From Pseudomonas taiwanensis (GTDB taxonomy: Bacteria > Pseudomonadota > Gammaproteobacteria > Pseudomonadales > Pseudomonadaceae), in contig NZ_QJRF01000077.1 of NCBI RefSeq assembly GCF_013393345.1, positions 159,129-223,128 on the forward strand: a DNA stretch of 64,000 bases, written 5' to 3'. This document shows positions 57,076 to 64,000 of this stretch, one piece after another. Position numbers and translations under genes: made by a program. The notes below the pieces were generated by a model that saw only the letters and a program-made list of their open reading frames with translations, ran no database searches and was not told the DNA's origin. The number at the start of each line of letters is the position of its first letter. Within the stretch, counting starts at the first letter, position 1.

Positions 57076-58470
57076 TCAGCCTTCATCGTTAATCCAGCGC
57101 ACCAGTCTCGCCAGCGGCAGGAAGCCGTCGTGGGCCAAGCCACCCTCCATGCCACCTGAAGCACCGATGCAGGTAACTCGCTGGGCACCGGCCGAAGCCA
57201 GCAAATCACGTAGCTCAACCTTGCGTTCACCGGGGTACAGGCTGACGGTCTGGGTCGCGACGTTGACGAAGCGCAGCGCATCACGAAGGTCATTGACCGG
57301 CACCACATTGACCACACGGAACTCGGGATGGAAATCCACCGGCTCCTCGGAGCGGATCACCACACCGGCCCCGCTGTAGTTCCCCCAAACCCGGTAGTAG
57401 TCGGGCATCACTCGCAGGCCGTCGATTTCTTCGCGCAGGTGACCCGGCACCGGACGCCCTTCCGCGGATGCCAGCTGACGTTCCACACCCATGCGCTGTT
57501 GCAGCAGATCGGCGAAGCGGTCGGCCTGCTCCTGGGTACCCTCCACAAACTGGTAACGACTGGAGGCGCAGGCCAGTTGCTCGACCAGAGTGGCATCGGC
57601 GGCTGCTTTGTCGGCCACCTCGGCGAGTAGCTCGTCGGAGGCGAAGGCCTCGCGACCGATCATGGAAATGGAGGTCTTCGGATCGAAGGACACCAGCTCG
57701 AAGCCTGGGCAGATGTAGTTCTTCGCGCTACGCAGCGTCGCATCACCGCCCCAGGCCGCCAGCTTGTCGAAGAACTGCGGACGCATCAGCAGGCTTTCGA
57801 CTTTATCGTCGCCTCCGCGCCAATATGCGGCCGAGAAGGAGCGCGCCAGGGCATGCCCCGGCGCTACCGCTGAGATGCCGCGCAGAATGGCCGGAGCAGT
57901 GAACAGGTCGTTGGACGGCAGCTTGATCAGGTTCACTGCCTTGGTCACCGCGCCGCGGGCGATGGAAACCGCCGCAACTCCAGGTGCATTGCCGGCAATG
58001 ATGTGAAGGATGCGCGCGGGGAAGGCACGCATTGCTGCCGGTCGACCACTGAGCAGGTTGGTGACCGGCTTCCAACCGTCCACCACCTCCTTGCCGCCCA
58101 GCTCGTTGTCGATCTGCACCAGGAGCCGCTCGCGATCGAAGATTCGCGGCATCATCTCGTAGGAGCGCTGCATGACGCGTGGGTGCATGGGGTTATTGCG
58201 GATGGCATTTTCCAGTGCCTGCCTGACCAGGCCTTCCGGATCGCGCTCCAGCCAGCGGCTGAGCTCGCCGAGGATGTCGAGGATGTCATCCAGCGGGGTA
58301 TCGAAGGCCGGGCCTGGCTCCTGACGACTCCAGACCAGTTCGTCCAGCTTCAGCGCCGGCGTGGTGAATCGCGCATGGGCAGGGCCGTATTCGAGATCCT
58401 CCCCCTCCACCACCTCGCCCTTGACGATGTGGCAGACGCGGGAGACCTGATGTTGGTTCACTGCATTCAT
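57076..58470 (-). CDS. LuxC-like acyl-CoA reductase
   Basis: 464 residues of the PF05893 family: IIAGNAPGVAAVSIARGAVTKAVNLIKLPSNDLFTAP, an aldehyde-dehydrogenase-like NADPH fold, ICPGFELVSFDPKTSISMIGREAF, and the acyl-accepting Cys301 in VEQLACASSRYQFVEG. LuxC reduces activated fatty acyl groups to aldehydes and works with the acyl-protein synthetase LuxE. Here the LuxE-like gene directly precedes it (overlap in ATGA). There is no luxA/luxB/luxD, so the pair likely makes or recycles an aldehyde in metabolism rather than in luminescence. Confidence 0.9.
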   Translation of the reverse strand: MNAVNQHQVSRVCHIVKGEVVEGEDLEYGPAHARFTTPALKLDELVWSRQEPGPAFDTPLDDILDILGELSRWLERDPEGLVRQALENAIRNNPMHPRVMQRSYEMMPRIFDRERLLVQIDNELGGKEVVDGWKPVTNLLSGRPAAMRAFPARILHIIAGNAPGVAAVSIARGAVTKAVNLIKLPSNDLFTAPAILRGISAVAPGHALARSFSAAYWRGGDDKVESLLMRPQFFDKLAAWGGDATLRSAKNYICPGFELVSFDPKTSISMIGREAFASDELLAEVADKAAADATLVEQLACASSRYQFVEGTQEQADRFADLLQQRMGVERQLASAEGRPVPGHLREEIDGLRVMPDYYRVWGNYSGAGVVIRSEEPVDFHPEFRVVNVVPVNDLRDALRFVNVATQTVSLYPGERKVELRDLLASAGAQRVTCIGASGGMEGGLAHDGFLPLARLVRWINDEG

Positions 58471-59807
58471 GCGATAGCCCCCCGGATATAGGCGTCTATG
58501 GTTCCGGCGCAGCCGATGTTGTCATCCTGCCCCAGTTGGGTGTATCGGGTTATGGAGTCGTGGATTACCGGTCCGTGGCGTCCGCATTCGCACTTCGATG
58601 CAAAATCCACGGTTACCTTGTCACCCGTGATCAGGCCGCCCCAACGGCCCTCGTAGGCGAGGTCAAGGAAGGCGAAGCGCCCGCTCTGCAAGCCAATGGG
58701 CTCGACCAGCTTCTCACCGCTATCATCCAGCAGCAGGACGATCAGTCCCGGCGGGATGTGGTAGTGCCCCTTCTCGCAGCGCGGCATCGGCTGGGACAGC
58801 TCAGTCATGGCGTACAGGCCCGGCCGCAGCACATTGCCGTAGAAGGTGTTGACCCGCTCTCTGTAGTCCGGAGGCAATGGAATGCCCTTAACCCCGCCAC
58901 CGGCGCCGATAATGCTGTTCGGATGGAAGTCACCATCGGCGATGCCGCGCTCGCGGGCGCGCTCGATGATCGCCAGGTGCTGTGCCCAGAAGCCGATCAG
59001 GTAAATCGGCTCATGGCGGTGATCCAACACCTTGTCAGCGAAGGCGCGCATCTCCTCGTTTCCTCGAGCACCCTTGACTGCGGACTCGGCCTCGAAGGCA
59101 GCAATCTCATTGGGGGTCGCCGAGCCGTCTGCCATCCGCTTGCGCATCGCTGCCATGCGGCTTACTTCGGAAATGCGCAGCGGCTCCTGGGTCAGCATGA
59201 AGATGGCACCCTCGCGGCCCCAGTTGGCCATGGCGAACTGGCCGGCCTCCACCGCGCTGTTGGGGCCCTCTATCTGCCCCATCCAGAACACCGGCCGGTC
59301 CTTGCTGGCCACCTGAACCGGCCATGCGGCTGCGTACTTGAAGTGGCGCCGCTTGTTGTCTTGGTCTCCGGCGGTGTGGTTAAGGAACGAGCACTTGCCG
59401 CTCGAGCCGCTGGTGGCCAGGACCCGGTGATCGGCTGCCCACAGGCGGTCGAGCCACTCGTCGACGTTACTGACACCGGTCATGTCGACCTGGCTCAGGT
59501 CCGGGACCGATAGTGCGTCGAGCCATTTGAGCAGGCGCTCCCACTGGCCTTTCTCAACGAAGGACGCCGGGTAGGACTTATAGGTGGTGTGGGCGAACAG
59601 CAACGGCACCAGGTCTTCGAAGCTTTCGATTCGGCTGATACCGGCCTCCTCGGCACGGTGCTTGAGCAGGGGAATCTGCTGCACGCGCTCTTCGAACAAC
59701 TCCTGGGCGGCGGCCAGGCGCAGGTGGGCCAGTTCGCTTGCGCTTATATTGAATGCCTCATCCGGCTTTTCGATTAGGTCCAGCAGAAACTTACGTTTGG
59801 GTGACAT
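58467..59807 (-). CDS. LuxE-like acyl-protein synthetase / adenylating ligase
   Basis: 446 residues of the LuxE/CapK-related ANL subgroup. It has a short nucleotide motif ATSGSSGKCSFLNH near residue 133, GFWAQHLAIIERARERGI, GAGGGVKGIPLPPDYRERVNTFYG, LYAMTELSQPMPRCEKGHYHIPP, GRFAFLDLAYEGRWGGLITGDKVTVDF and a C-terminal CECGRHGPVIHDSITR. It activates a carboxylate as acyl-AMP and transfers it to a protein or CoA for reduction by the LuxC-like enzyme. ATG 59807 has GGAG 9 nt upstream. First gene of the LuxE-LuxC-SDR operon, divergent from an MFS gene. Confidence 0.85.
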   Translation of the reverse strand: MSPKRKFLLDLIEKPDEAFNISASELAHLRLAAAQELFEERVQQIPLLKHRAEEAGISRIESFEDLVPLLFAHTTYKSYPASFVEKGQWERLLKWLDALSVPDLSQVDMTGVSNVDEWLDRLWAADHRVLATSGSSGKCSFLNHTAGDQDNKRRHFKYAAAWPVQVASKDRPVFWMGQIEGPNSAVEAGQFAMANWGREGAIFMLTQEPLRISEVSRMAAMRKRMADGSATPNEIAAFEAESAVKGARGNEEMRAFADKVLDHRHEPIYLIGFWAQHLAIIERARERGIADGDFHPNSIIGAGGGVKGIPLPPDYRERVNTFYGNVLRPGLYAMTELSQPMPRCEKGHYHIPPGLIVLLLDDSGEKLVEPIGLQSGRFAFLDLAYEGRWGGLITGDKVTVDFASKCECGRHGPVIHDSITRYTQLGQDDNIGCAGTIDAYIRGAIA

Positions 59808-59837
59808 GTAGTTTTGCTCCGGCACTTATTTAACTCG

Positions 59838-59847
59838 GTTAATTAAC
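59838..59847. promoter_or_regulatory. 10-bp palindrome before the LuxE-like gene
   Basis: GTTAATTAAC, perfect palindrome. On the minus strand two GAGTTAA direct repeats start 13 nt apart across it. It lies 30 bp from the LuxE-like start; a possible operator. Confidence 0.35.
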
Positions 59848-59898
59848 TCATCGAGTGACCTCACGTTATTCGCTAACAAAAAGTGCATTCAAGCAGAA

Positions 59899-59922
59899 TC
59901 ATATAAGTGCAAACTTATATGA
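59899..59922. promoter_or_regulatory. Perfect 10-bp inverted repeat, probable operator
   Basis: Arms TCATATAAGT and ACTTATATGA with a 4-nt spacer GCAA, in the 198-bp gap between the LuxE-like gene and the divergent MFS gene. It is AT-rich and symmetrical, as expected for an ArsR- or MarR-type site. The ArsR-MarR fusion regulator at 62660 is a nearby candidate binder; this is speculation. Confidence 0.55.
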
Positions 59923-60005
59923 ATCACGAGCAGACAAGGAAGAAGCGCCGTAGTCTCTGGAACCACAACAATAAGTTCCGCTATCGACGAATCCGGAGAG
60001 CGCGC

Positions 60006-61616
60006 ATGACAGCCTTACAACAAGAACACCTGTCCCCACGTATTGCCTGGCGTATCTACGCGGTACTGTTGTTCAGTACCTTCGTCACTATCGAAGCAAT
60101 GACTTTCCAGGCCCCGGCGCTGCCCAGCATCGCCCGTCACTATGGCGTGTCGATGAATTCATCGGCGCTGATCATCCTGGTGTTCTTCGTTGCTTCCACC
60201 ACCTGCTCGCCGATCATGGGCCGCCTGGCCGATGCCATCGGCCGCAAGAAGATGCTGCTAATCGGCCTGGTGGTGTTCTCCGTTTCCGAATTCGCCGCAG
60301 CGGTCTCGCCCACCTTCGAATTGCTCCTGGCCGCGAGGTTGCTTCAGGGGCTGGGGGTGGCCTGCATCATGCCCGTGGTGCTGGCCTACATTGGATTTCT
60401 CTTCCCCGATGAGCGGCGCGGCATGGCGCTCGGCATCTTCACCGCCGCCATGGGCCTGGGCGCCACTACCGGCGCCCTGCTCGGCGGCCTGTTAGTCGAC
60501 GCTTTCGGCTGGCAGATCATCTACTGGCTGAGCGGCCTGCTGGGCGCAGTCGGTCTGTTACTGATCGCCGCCCTCGTGCCGGAAACCACCGTAGTCAGCC
60601 GACGCCGCGGCTACGATCTGGCCGGGTCGCTGTTACTGTTCCTGGCTCTCGGCGGCCTGCTGTCGATCCCAACCGCCGCCGCCAAGCTCGGCCCAACCTC
60701 GCCCTACACGCTCGCAGCCCTGGGCATAGGTGTGGTCGCCGCGGCGCTACTGTGGAAGCTGGAGCAGCGCGTGGCTGACCCTGTGATCGACATTGGCATC
60801 CTGCGCAACCCTGCGTTCATCCTGCCTGCCGGACTTTACCTGCTGAGTGTCATGTGCCTGGCCGGCCTGACCTATTCGCTGGCCTTCTTCATCAGCGAGC
60901 GCCCGGGTGGCAGCGCATCTCAGGTGGGCTTCATCAACATGTGCGTGTACGGCTGCTCGATGATCTCCGCCCCCATCGCTGGGCGCCTTGCGGACAGGTA
61001 CGACTGCCGGCGGATCGTGGTGGCGTCGATGGTCGCCATACTGCTGGGCATGCTGACGATAAGCACCATCCGGCTGAGCACACCACTGTGGATGATCGCC
61101 GGCATCGTCATCCTGATCGGCTTCGCCAACGGCATGAAGACCCCGGCATTGATGAAGCTGATGATGAGCGCCGTGCCACGCGCCAAGCTGGCCGCTGGTA
61201 GCGGTCTGTTCACCATGATGAAGGACTTCGGTTCGCCCGCCGGCGCCACCTTCGGCCTCGGCGTTTTCGGCAGCGCGGTGACCCTGATCGCCCAGCAGTC
61301 GATGCAGGAGCGTGCCAGCCAGGCAGGCGCAAGCCCCGAGTTGCTCGGCCGCCTGGCAGGCCTCGGCCAGGCCAAGCCGAGTCCTGAACTTGCCGCTCAA
61401 CTGCAACAACTTGGCGTCGACGCCAGTGAGCTGCTCCAGGCCGGCAGGCTGGATGGACTGGCCTCGGCCATCCCGTGGGTGACTGGCTCGCTGGTCGCGG
61501 TGCTGGCGCTGATGCTGCTGCTCAGCCTACGCCTGCAGCGACGTCCAGAGCAGGCGAACAACGCGCCCCAACAATCCACAGTGATCGCCACAAATGAGCC
61601 CGAAGCACTTCGATAA
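60006..61616 (+). CDS. MFS transporter, DHA2-like (about 14 TM)
   Basis: A 536-residue major facilitator: APALPSIARHYGVSMNSSALIILVFFVASTTCSPIMGRLADAIGRKKMLLIG, the motif-C stretch GIFTAAMGLGATTGALLGGLLVDAFGW, and a long loop between the last two helices (SPELLGRLAGLGQAKPSPELAAQLQQLGVDASEL). The drug/proton antiporter group 2 layout suggests export of an amphipathic compound. ATG 60006 has GGAG 7 nt upstream; the frame from 59907 starts inside the inverted repeat and is not used. Divergent from the LuxE-LuxC operon and followed by the TauD-type gene. Confidence 0.85.
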   Translation: MTALQQEHLSPRIAWRIYAVLLFSTFVTIEAMTFQAPALPSIARHYGVSMNSSALIILVFFVASTTCSPIMGRLADAIGRKKMLLIGLVVFSVSEFAAAVSPTFELLLAARLLQGLGVACIMPVVLAYIGFLFPDERRGMALGIFTAAMGLGATTGALLGGLLVDAFGWQIIYWLSGLLGAVGLLLIAALVPETTVVSRRRGYDLAGSLLLFLALGGLLSIPTAAAKLGPTSPYTLAALGIGVVAAALLWKLEQRVADPVIDIGILRNPAFILPAGLYLLSVMCLAGLTYSLAFFISERPGGSASQVGFINMCVYGCSMISAPIAGRLADRYDCRRIVVASMVAILLGMLTISTIRLSTPLWMIAGIVILIGFANGMKTPALMKLMMSAVPRAKLAAGSGLFTMMKDFGSPAGATFGLGVFGSAVTLIAQQSMQERASQAGASPELLGRLAGLGQAKPSPELAAQLQQLGVDASELLQAGRLDGLASAIPWVTGSLVAVLALMLLLSLRLQRRPEQANNAPQQSTVIATNEPEALR

Positions 61617-61712
61617 AAGTTAGCTGGCAAGCAACTAACGATTTACTCAAAAGCATCTCGAGTTCCCAGTCAAATATTCCAAACAAAACTCTCAAAGCAA
61701 GAAACAACAACA

Positions 61713-62624
61713 ATGAAAATATCCAACCTAGCCGGTGGCATTGGCGTGCAATGCAGTGAAATCGATCTGAATCAACCAATTCCGTCGCACATCGCCAAGC
61801 AACTTCATGAGGCCTGGATTGAAGCCGGCATAGTTGTCTTCAAGAACATGGGCCACTGCCCGGAACAGCAGCTCAGTCTCAGCCGCTGCTTTGGCGAACT
61901 GGACGTGCATCCGGTGAAAAATCTGGTGACCGAAAGCCAATATCCCGAGCTGATGGTGCTCGATAGCGATGCCCAGGCAAAGCTCAGCGTGTACTACCGT
62001 GAGTCGGCGCCGGACAAGCCCTTCGTCGGCTTCATCCCCTGGCATTCAGACCTTGTCTTCACTAACCGCCCCAACCACGGCGCCATGCTGCGCGCCGTGG
62101 AAACCCCGCAACACGGCGGGGAAACCGCCTGGATCGATACCATTGCGGCCTACGCCGCGCTGCCGGAGGCGATGAAACAGCGCATCGAGCACTTAGAGGT
62201 GGAGTATCGATTCTGCACTTCGCTTCTCGACTCTCCTTACGGACGCGACCCACTGCTGCGCATGCAGGTAAAAGGCGAACGCAACTTTCCTGCCTTCCCG
62301 CCAGTGGCCCACCCCCTGGTATGGCGCCACCCGGTGAGTGGCCGCAAGGTGCTGAACCTCAGCCCGCTGCACCTGCAACGGGTGGTCAACATGGACGCCT
62401 CGGAAAGTCACGCCCTGCTCGAAGAGTTGGTTACCCACGTCACCAGTCGGACGTTCTGCTACGTCCACCACTGGGAGCCAGACGACATGGTGCTGTGGGA
62501 CAACTGGCGCACACTCCATTCGGCGCTGGGATACCCCCTGGGTGACCGGCGCCTGGTACACCGCACTACCATCGGCGGCGATACGCAAATGGGTCGAGTG
62601 CTGGAAACCGATCAGGTCGCCTGA
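61713..62624 (+). CDS. TauD/TfdA-family Fe(II)/2-oxoglutarate dioxygenase
   Basis: 303 residues with the TauD fold: iron-binding H-x-D in PWHSDLVFTNRPNHGAML, the distal His and 2-oxoglutarate Arg region in DNWRTLHSALGYPLGDRRLVHRTTIGGD, and ETAWIDTIAAYAALPEAM. It hydroxylates an organic acid with 2-oxoglutarate and O2, often releasing sulfite, a phenol or another leaving group. The first 25 codons are AT-richer than the rest. No strong ribosome site is visible (AAGAAACAACAACA precedes ATG). It follows the MFS gene by 96 nt and ends in a hairpin shared with the convergent regulator. Confidence 0.88.
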   Translation: MKISNLAGGIGVQCSEIDLNQPIPSHIAKQLHEAWIEAGIVVFKNMGHCPEQQLSLSRCFGELDVHPVKNLVTESQYPELMVLDSDAQAKLSVYYRESAPDKPFVGFIPWHSDLVFTNRPNHGAMLRAVETPQHGGETAWIDTIAAYAALPEAMKQRIEHLEVEYRFCTSLLDSPYGRDPLLRMQVKGERNFPAFPPVAHPLVWRHPVSGRKVLNLSPLHLQRVVNMDASESHALLEELVTHVTSRTFCYVHHWEPDDMVLWDNWRTLHSALGYPLGDRRLVHRTTIGGDTQMGRVLETDQVA

Positions 62625-62630
62625 CTTGAT

Positions 62631-62654
62631 GGCACCCCGTGCCGGCGGGGTGCC
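62631..62654. terminator. Hairpin between convergent dioxygenase and regulator genes
   Basis: Perfect 9-bp arms GGCACCCCG and CGGGGTGCC with a 6-nt loop; no T-tail. Probably a bidirectional stop or RNA-stabilising element. Confidence 0.55.
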
Positions 62655-62659
62655 ACGCT

Positions 62660-63484
62660 TCATCCCTGGATCGTCCCCAGATCGCGCATCAACGAACGCA
62701 ACATCCTGGCCAGACGCAACTGATCATCCCCTGTCATCTGGTATACGGGGGCATGCTCATGCTGGCGCTGCGAGTTCATGATCTTGTGCAGCACCTCGCG
62801 CCCCTTGTCCGTGATGCGAATCAGGTTGGAGCGGGCGTCGTTCTCGTCCGGTCTGCGACTTATGAGGCCGCGCTTCTCGGTCTGGTCGAGATGGCGCGCA
62901 GTGGCCGGTAGAGACATGAAGCTAACCTTGGACAGCTCAGTAAGGGTGCTTTCATGGGGCGGTTCGATACGGTCCAGAGTTGCCAGCAGCAGTACCTGCA
63001 CAACATTGAGCTGATGGCGTGAGGCGGCCAGTTCGGAGAGCCGTTCCAGATGCCGGGCTACCAGACGTAGGCGCACGATCAGTCCGACGCTCAGCGGATC
63101 GTGCTCCGGCCACAGGCGCGCCCACTGTTGCATGGCGCGATCCACTGAATCGAACTCGCCGGACGCTGTGCCCTGAGACTCGCCATCGTCCAACAGGCAG
63201 TCGCGCAACTGACCGAACTGCAAGGACAGCGCCTCAAGCGCCTGGGGATTGGCCGAATACAGTCGATAGCGACCCTGGCGCTCGTCCAGGATGAGATCGG
63301 CTTCCTTGAGCACCTTCAGATGCTGGGAAATGGCTGGTTGGGAGATCGGCATTTCCGCTGCGAGCACCTTGACGGCCGCAGGGTGCTCCATCAACCGGGT
63401 GAAAATGGCGCGGCGGGTCGGGTCGGCTAGCGGGCTGAACTGCCCCCAGTTGAGCGACGCCAGCTTTTCATTGACTCGTGCCAT
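62660..63484 (-). CDS. ArsR-MarR fusion transcriptional regulator
   Basis: 274 residues with two DNA-binding modules. Residues 1-95 are an ArsR-type winged helix (FSPLADPTRRAIFTRLMEHPAAVKVLAAEMPISQPAISQHLKVLKEADLILDERQGRYRLYSAN). Residues 115-270 are a MarR-type domain (ARLWPEHDPLSVGLIVRLRLVARHLERLSELAASRHQLNVVQVLLLATL...TLTELSKVSFMSLPATARHLDQTEKRGLISRRPDENDARSNLIRITDKGREVL). No metal-binding cysteines are seen in the ArsR part. AGGTGA lies 6 nt before ATG. It is convergent with the TauD-type gene and downstream of etfA on the same strand. Confidence 0.88.
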   Translation of the reverse strand: MARVNEKLASLNWGQFSPLADPTRRAIFTRLMEHPAAVKVLAAEMPISQPAISQHLKVLKEADLILDERQGRYRLYSANPQALEALSLQFGQLRDCLLDDGESQGTASGEFDSVDRAMQQWARLWPEHDPLSVGLIVRLRLVARHLERLSELAASRHQLNVVQVLLLATLDRIEPPHESTLTELSKVSFMSLPATARHLDQTEKRGLISRRPDENDARSNLIRITDKGREVLHKIMNSQRQHEHAPVYQMTGDDQLRLARMLRSLMRDLGTIQG

Positions 63485-63515
63485 GAGGCATCACCTGTTC
63501 TGTGAAGCCAAGCTC

Positions 63516-63547
63516 GCCGGCAGACAGTCCATCGACTGCCTGCCGGC
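63516..63547 (-). terminator. Hairpin terminator after etfA
   Basis: Arms GCCGGCAG-x-CAGTC (63516-63529) and GACTG-x-CTGCCGGC (63534-63547), 13 paired bases with a single mismatch and loop CATC. It lies 6 bp past the etfA stop on the minus strand. No T-run is evident. Confidence 0.65.
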
Positions 63548-63553
63548 CCGCAG

Positions 63554-64000
63554 TCAAACCAAGCCTTCCAATTCGGGTACGGCTTCGAACAGGTCAGCCA
63601 CCAGGCCGTAGTCAGCCACCTGGAAAATCGGGGCTTCTTCGTCCTTGTTGATCGCGACGATGACCTTGGAGTCCTTCATACCCGCCAGGTGCTGGATGGC
63701 ACCGGAGATACCGACGGCGATGTACAGCTGCGGCGCGACGATCTTGCCGGTCTGGCCGACCTGCATGTCGTTCGGCACGAAGCCGGCGTCGACGGCGGCA
63801 CGGGAAGCGCCCACGCCAGCGCCCAGCTTGTCTGCAAGGCTGTAGAGGTGCTTGAAGTTGTCGCCGTTCTGCATGCCACGGCCGCCGGAAACGACGATCT
63901 TGGCAGCGGTCAGTTCCGGACGATCGGACTTGGCCAGTTCTTCACCCACGAAGGCGGACTTGCCAGCGTCGGACACAGTGCCCACGGCTTCAACGGCAGC
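63554..64000 (-). CDS. etfA: Electron transfer flavoprotein alpha subunit, C-terminal part (runs off window)
   Basis: 148 C-terminal residues; the frame stays open to the right edge ([28 protein letters not shown]), so the N-terminal half lies outside. The FAD domain motifs are clear: [100 protein letters not shown]. EtfAB accepts electrons from acyl-CoA dehydrogenases, including those encoded at 7474 and 33034-35246, and passes them to the quinone pool through ETF dehydrogenase. Confidence 0.95.
   Translation of the reverse strand, partial: AAVEAVGTVSDAGKSAFVGEELAKSDRPELTAAKIVVSGGRGMQNGDNFKHLYSLADKLGAGVGASRAAVDAGFVPNDMQVGQTGKIVAPQLYIAVGISGAIQHLAGMKDSKVIVAINKDEEAPIFQVADYGLVADLFEAVPELEGLV

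Noticed and set aside
1-64000. CRISPR array, tRNA/rRNA genes, prophage or conjugative modules
   Set aside because: No regularly spaced direct repeats, no tRNA-like cloverleaf, and no phage, integrase or conjugation proteins were seen in reading through the window.

Overview
The window looks like a chromosomal segment of a Pseudomonas-type gammaproteobacterium. The evidence is high-GC coding sequence with strong Shine-Dalgarno sites, the pseudomonad order glcC / glcD-glcE-glcF-glcG-glcB, an adjacent folE-folX pair, a pseudomonad REP inverted pair, and at the right edge the C-terminal half of electron-transfer flavoprotein alpha. Apart from the glyoxylate/glycolate block (about 12.9-20.5 kb) and folE-folX, nearly everything is CoA-dependent catabolism: two acyl-CoA/hotdog thioesterases, one acyl-CoA ligase, three acyl-CoA dehydrogenase subunits, nine short-chain dehydrogenases, two thiolases, three MaoC-fold proteins, a crotonase, a class III CoA-transferase and four ACMSD-type amidohydrolases. 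Around these sit MFS transporters, sensory proteins and several regulators. No ring-hydroxylating oxygenase, P450 or AlkB lies in the window, so the growth substrate cannot be named from it.

Layout. 0-3.3 kb: partial TesB thioesterase, an orphan GlcE-like protein, a PaaI-type thioesterase and an OFA-like MFS carrier. 3.4-10.5 kb: a minus-strand operon of APH-type kinase, acyl-CoA dehydrogenase, three SDRs and acyl-CoA ligase behind a MarR regulator; its content resembles the levulinate (lva) / ACAD10-11 type 4-hydroxyacyl-CoA phosphorylation route. 10.7-12.9 kb: divergent SDR and amidohydrolase. 12.9-20.5 kb: glycolate oxidase and malate synthase G under a GntR regulator with twin operators. 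20.5-30.4 kb: MFS, chemoreceptor, thiolase, two amidohydrolases, a PF10118 metalloprotein and an MFS with an extra C-terminal domain. 30.6-35.2 kb: a five-gene operon (DUF35, SDR, CoA-transferase, two dehydrogenase subunits). 35.4-38.5 kb: folX, folE, an SCPx-type thiolase and an SDR. 38.7-47.1 kb: two MaoC-fold proteins with a crotonase, TetR, SDR-MaoC-ADH, then rubredoxin, its reductase and a second TetR. 47.1-49.6 kb: Cache-domain protein and a fourth amidohydrolase. 49.66-50.68 kb: an intact IS1595-family element inserted in the terminator of that amidohydrolase. 50.7-61.6 kb: a hydroxyacid dehydrogenase, a DUF1329/DUF1302 envelope pair, aldo/keto reductase, SDR, a LuxC/LuxE-like acyl-reductase pair and a divergent MFS. 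61.7-64 kb: a TauD-type dioxygenase, an ArsR-MarR fusion regulator and etfA.

The most interesting non-genic signal is a recurrent 23-bp interrupted palindrome, approximately ATAACTGAC-N5-GTCAGTTAT. I found it at 12 places, all intergenic and all 13 to about 115 bp upstream of a start codon, spread from 0.4 to 56 kb. It links the dispersed catabolic operons, two of the transporters, the chemoreceptor and the Cache protein into what looks like one regulon, probably read by a TetR-family protein (the one at 41.4-42.1 kb is the best candidate). Other notable points are catalytic residues missing from several members (two MaoC proteins, the crotonase, the DUF35 protein and the orphan GlcE), the LuxC/LuxE pair without luciferase, and the ArsR-MarR fusion.
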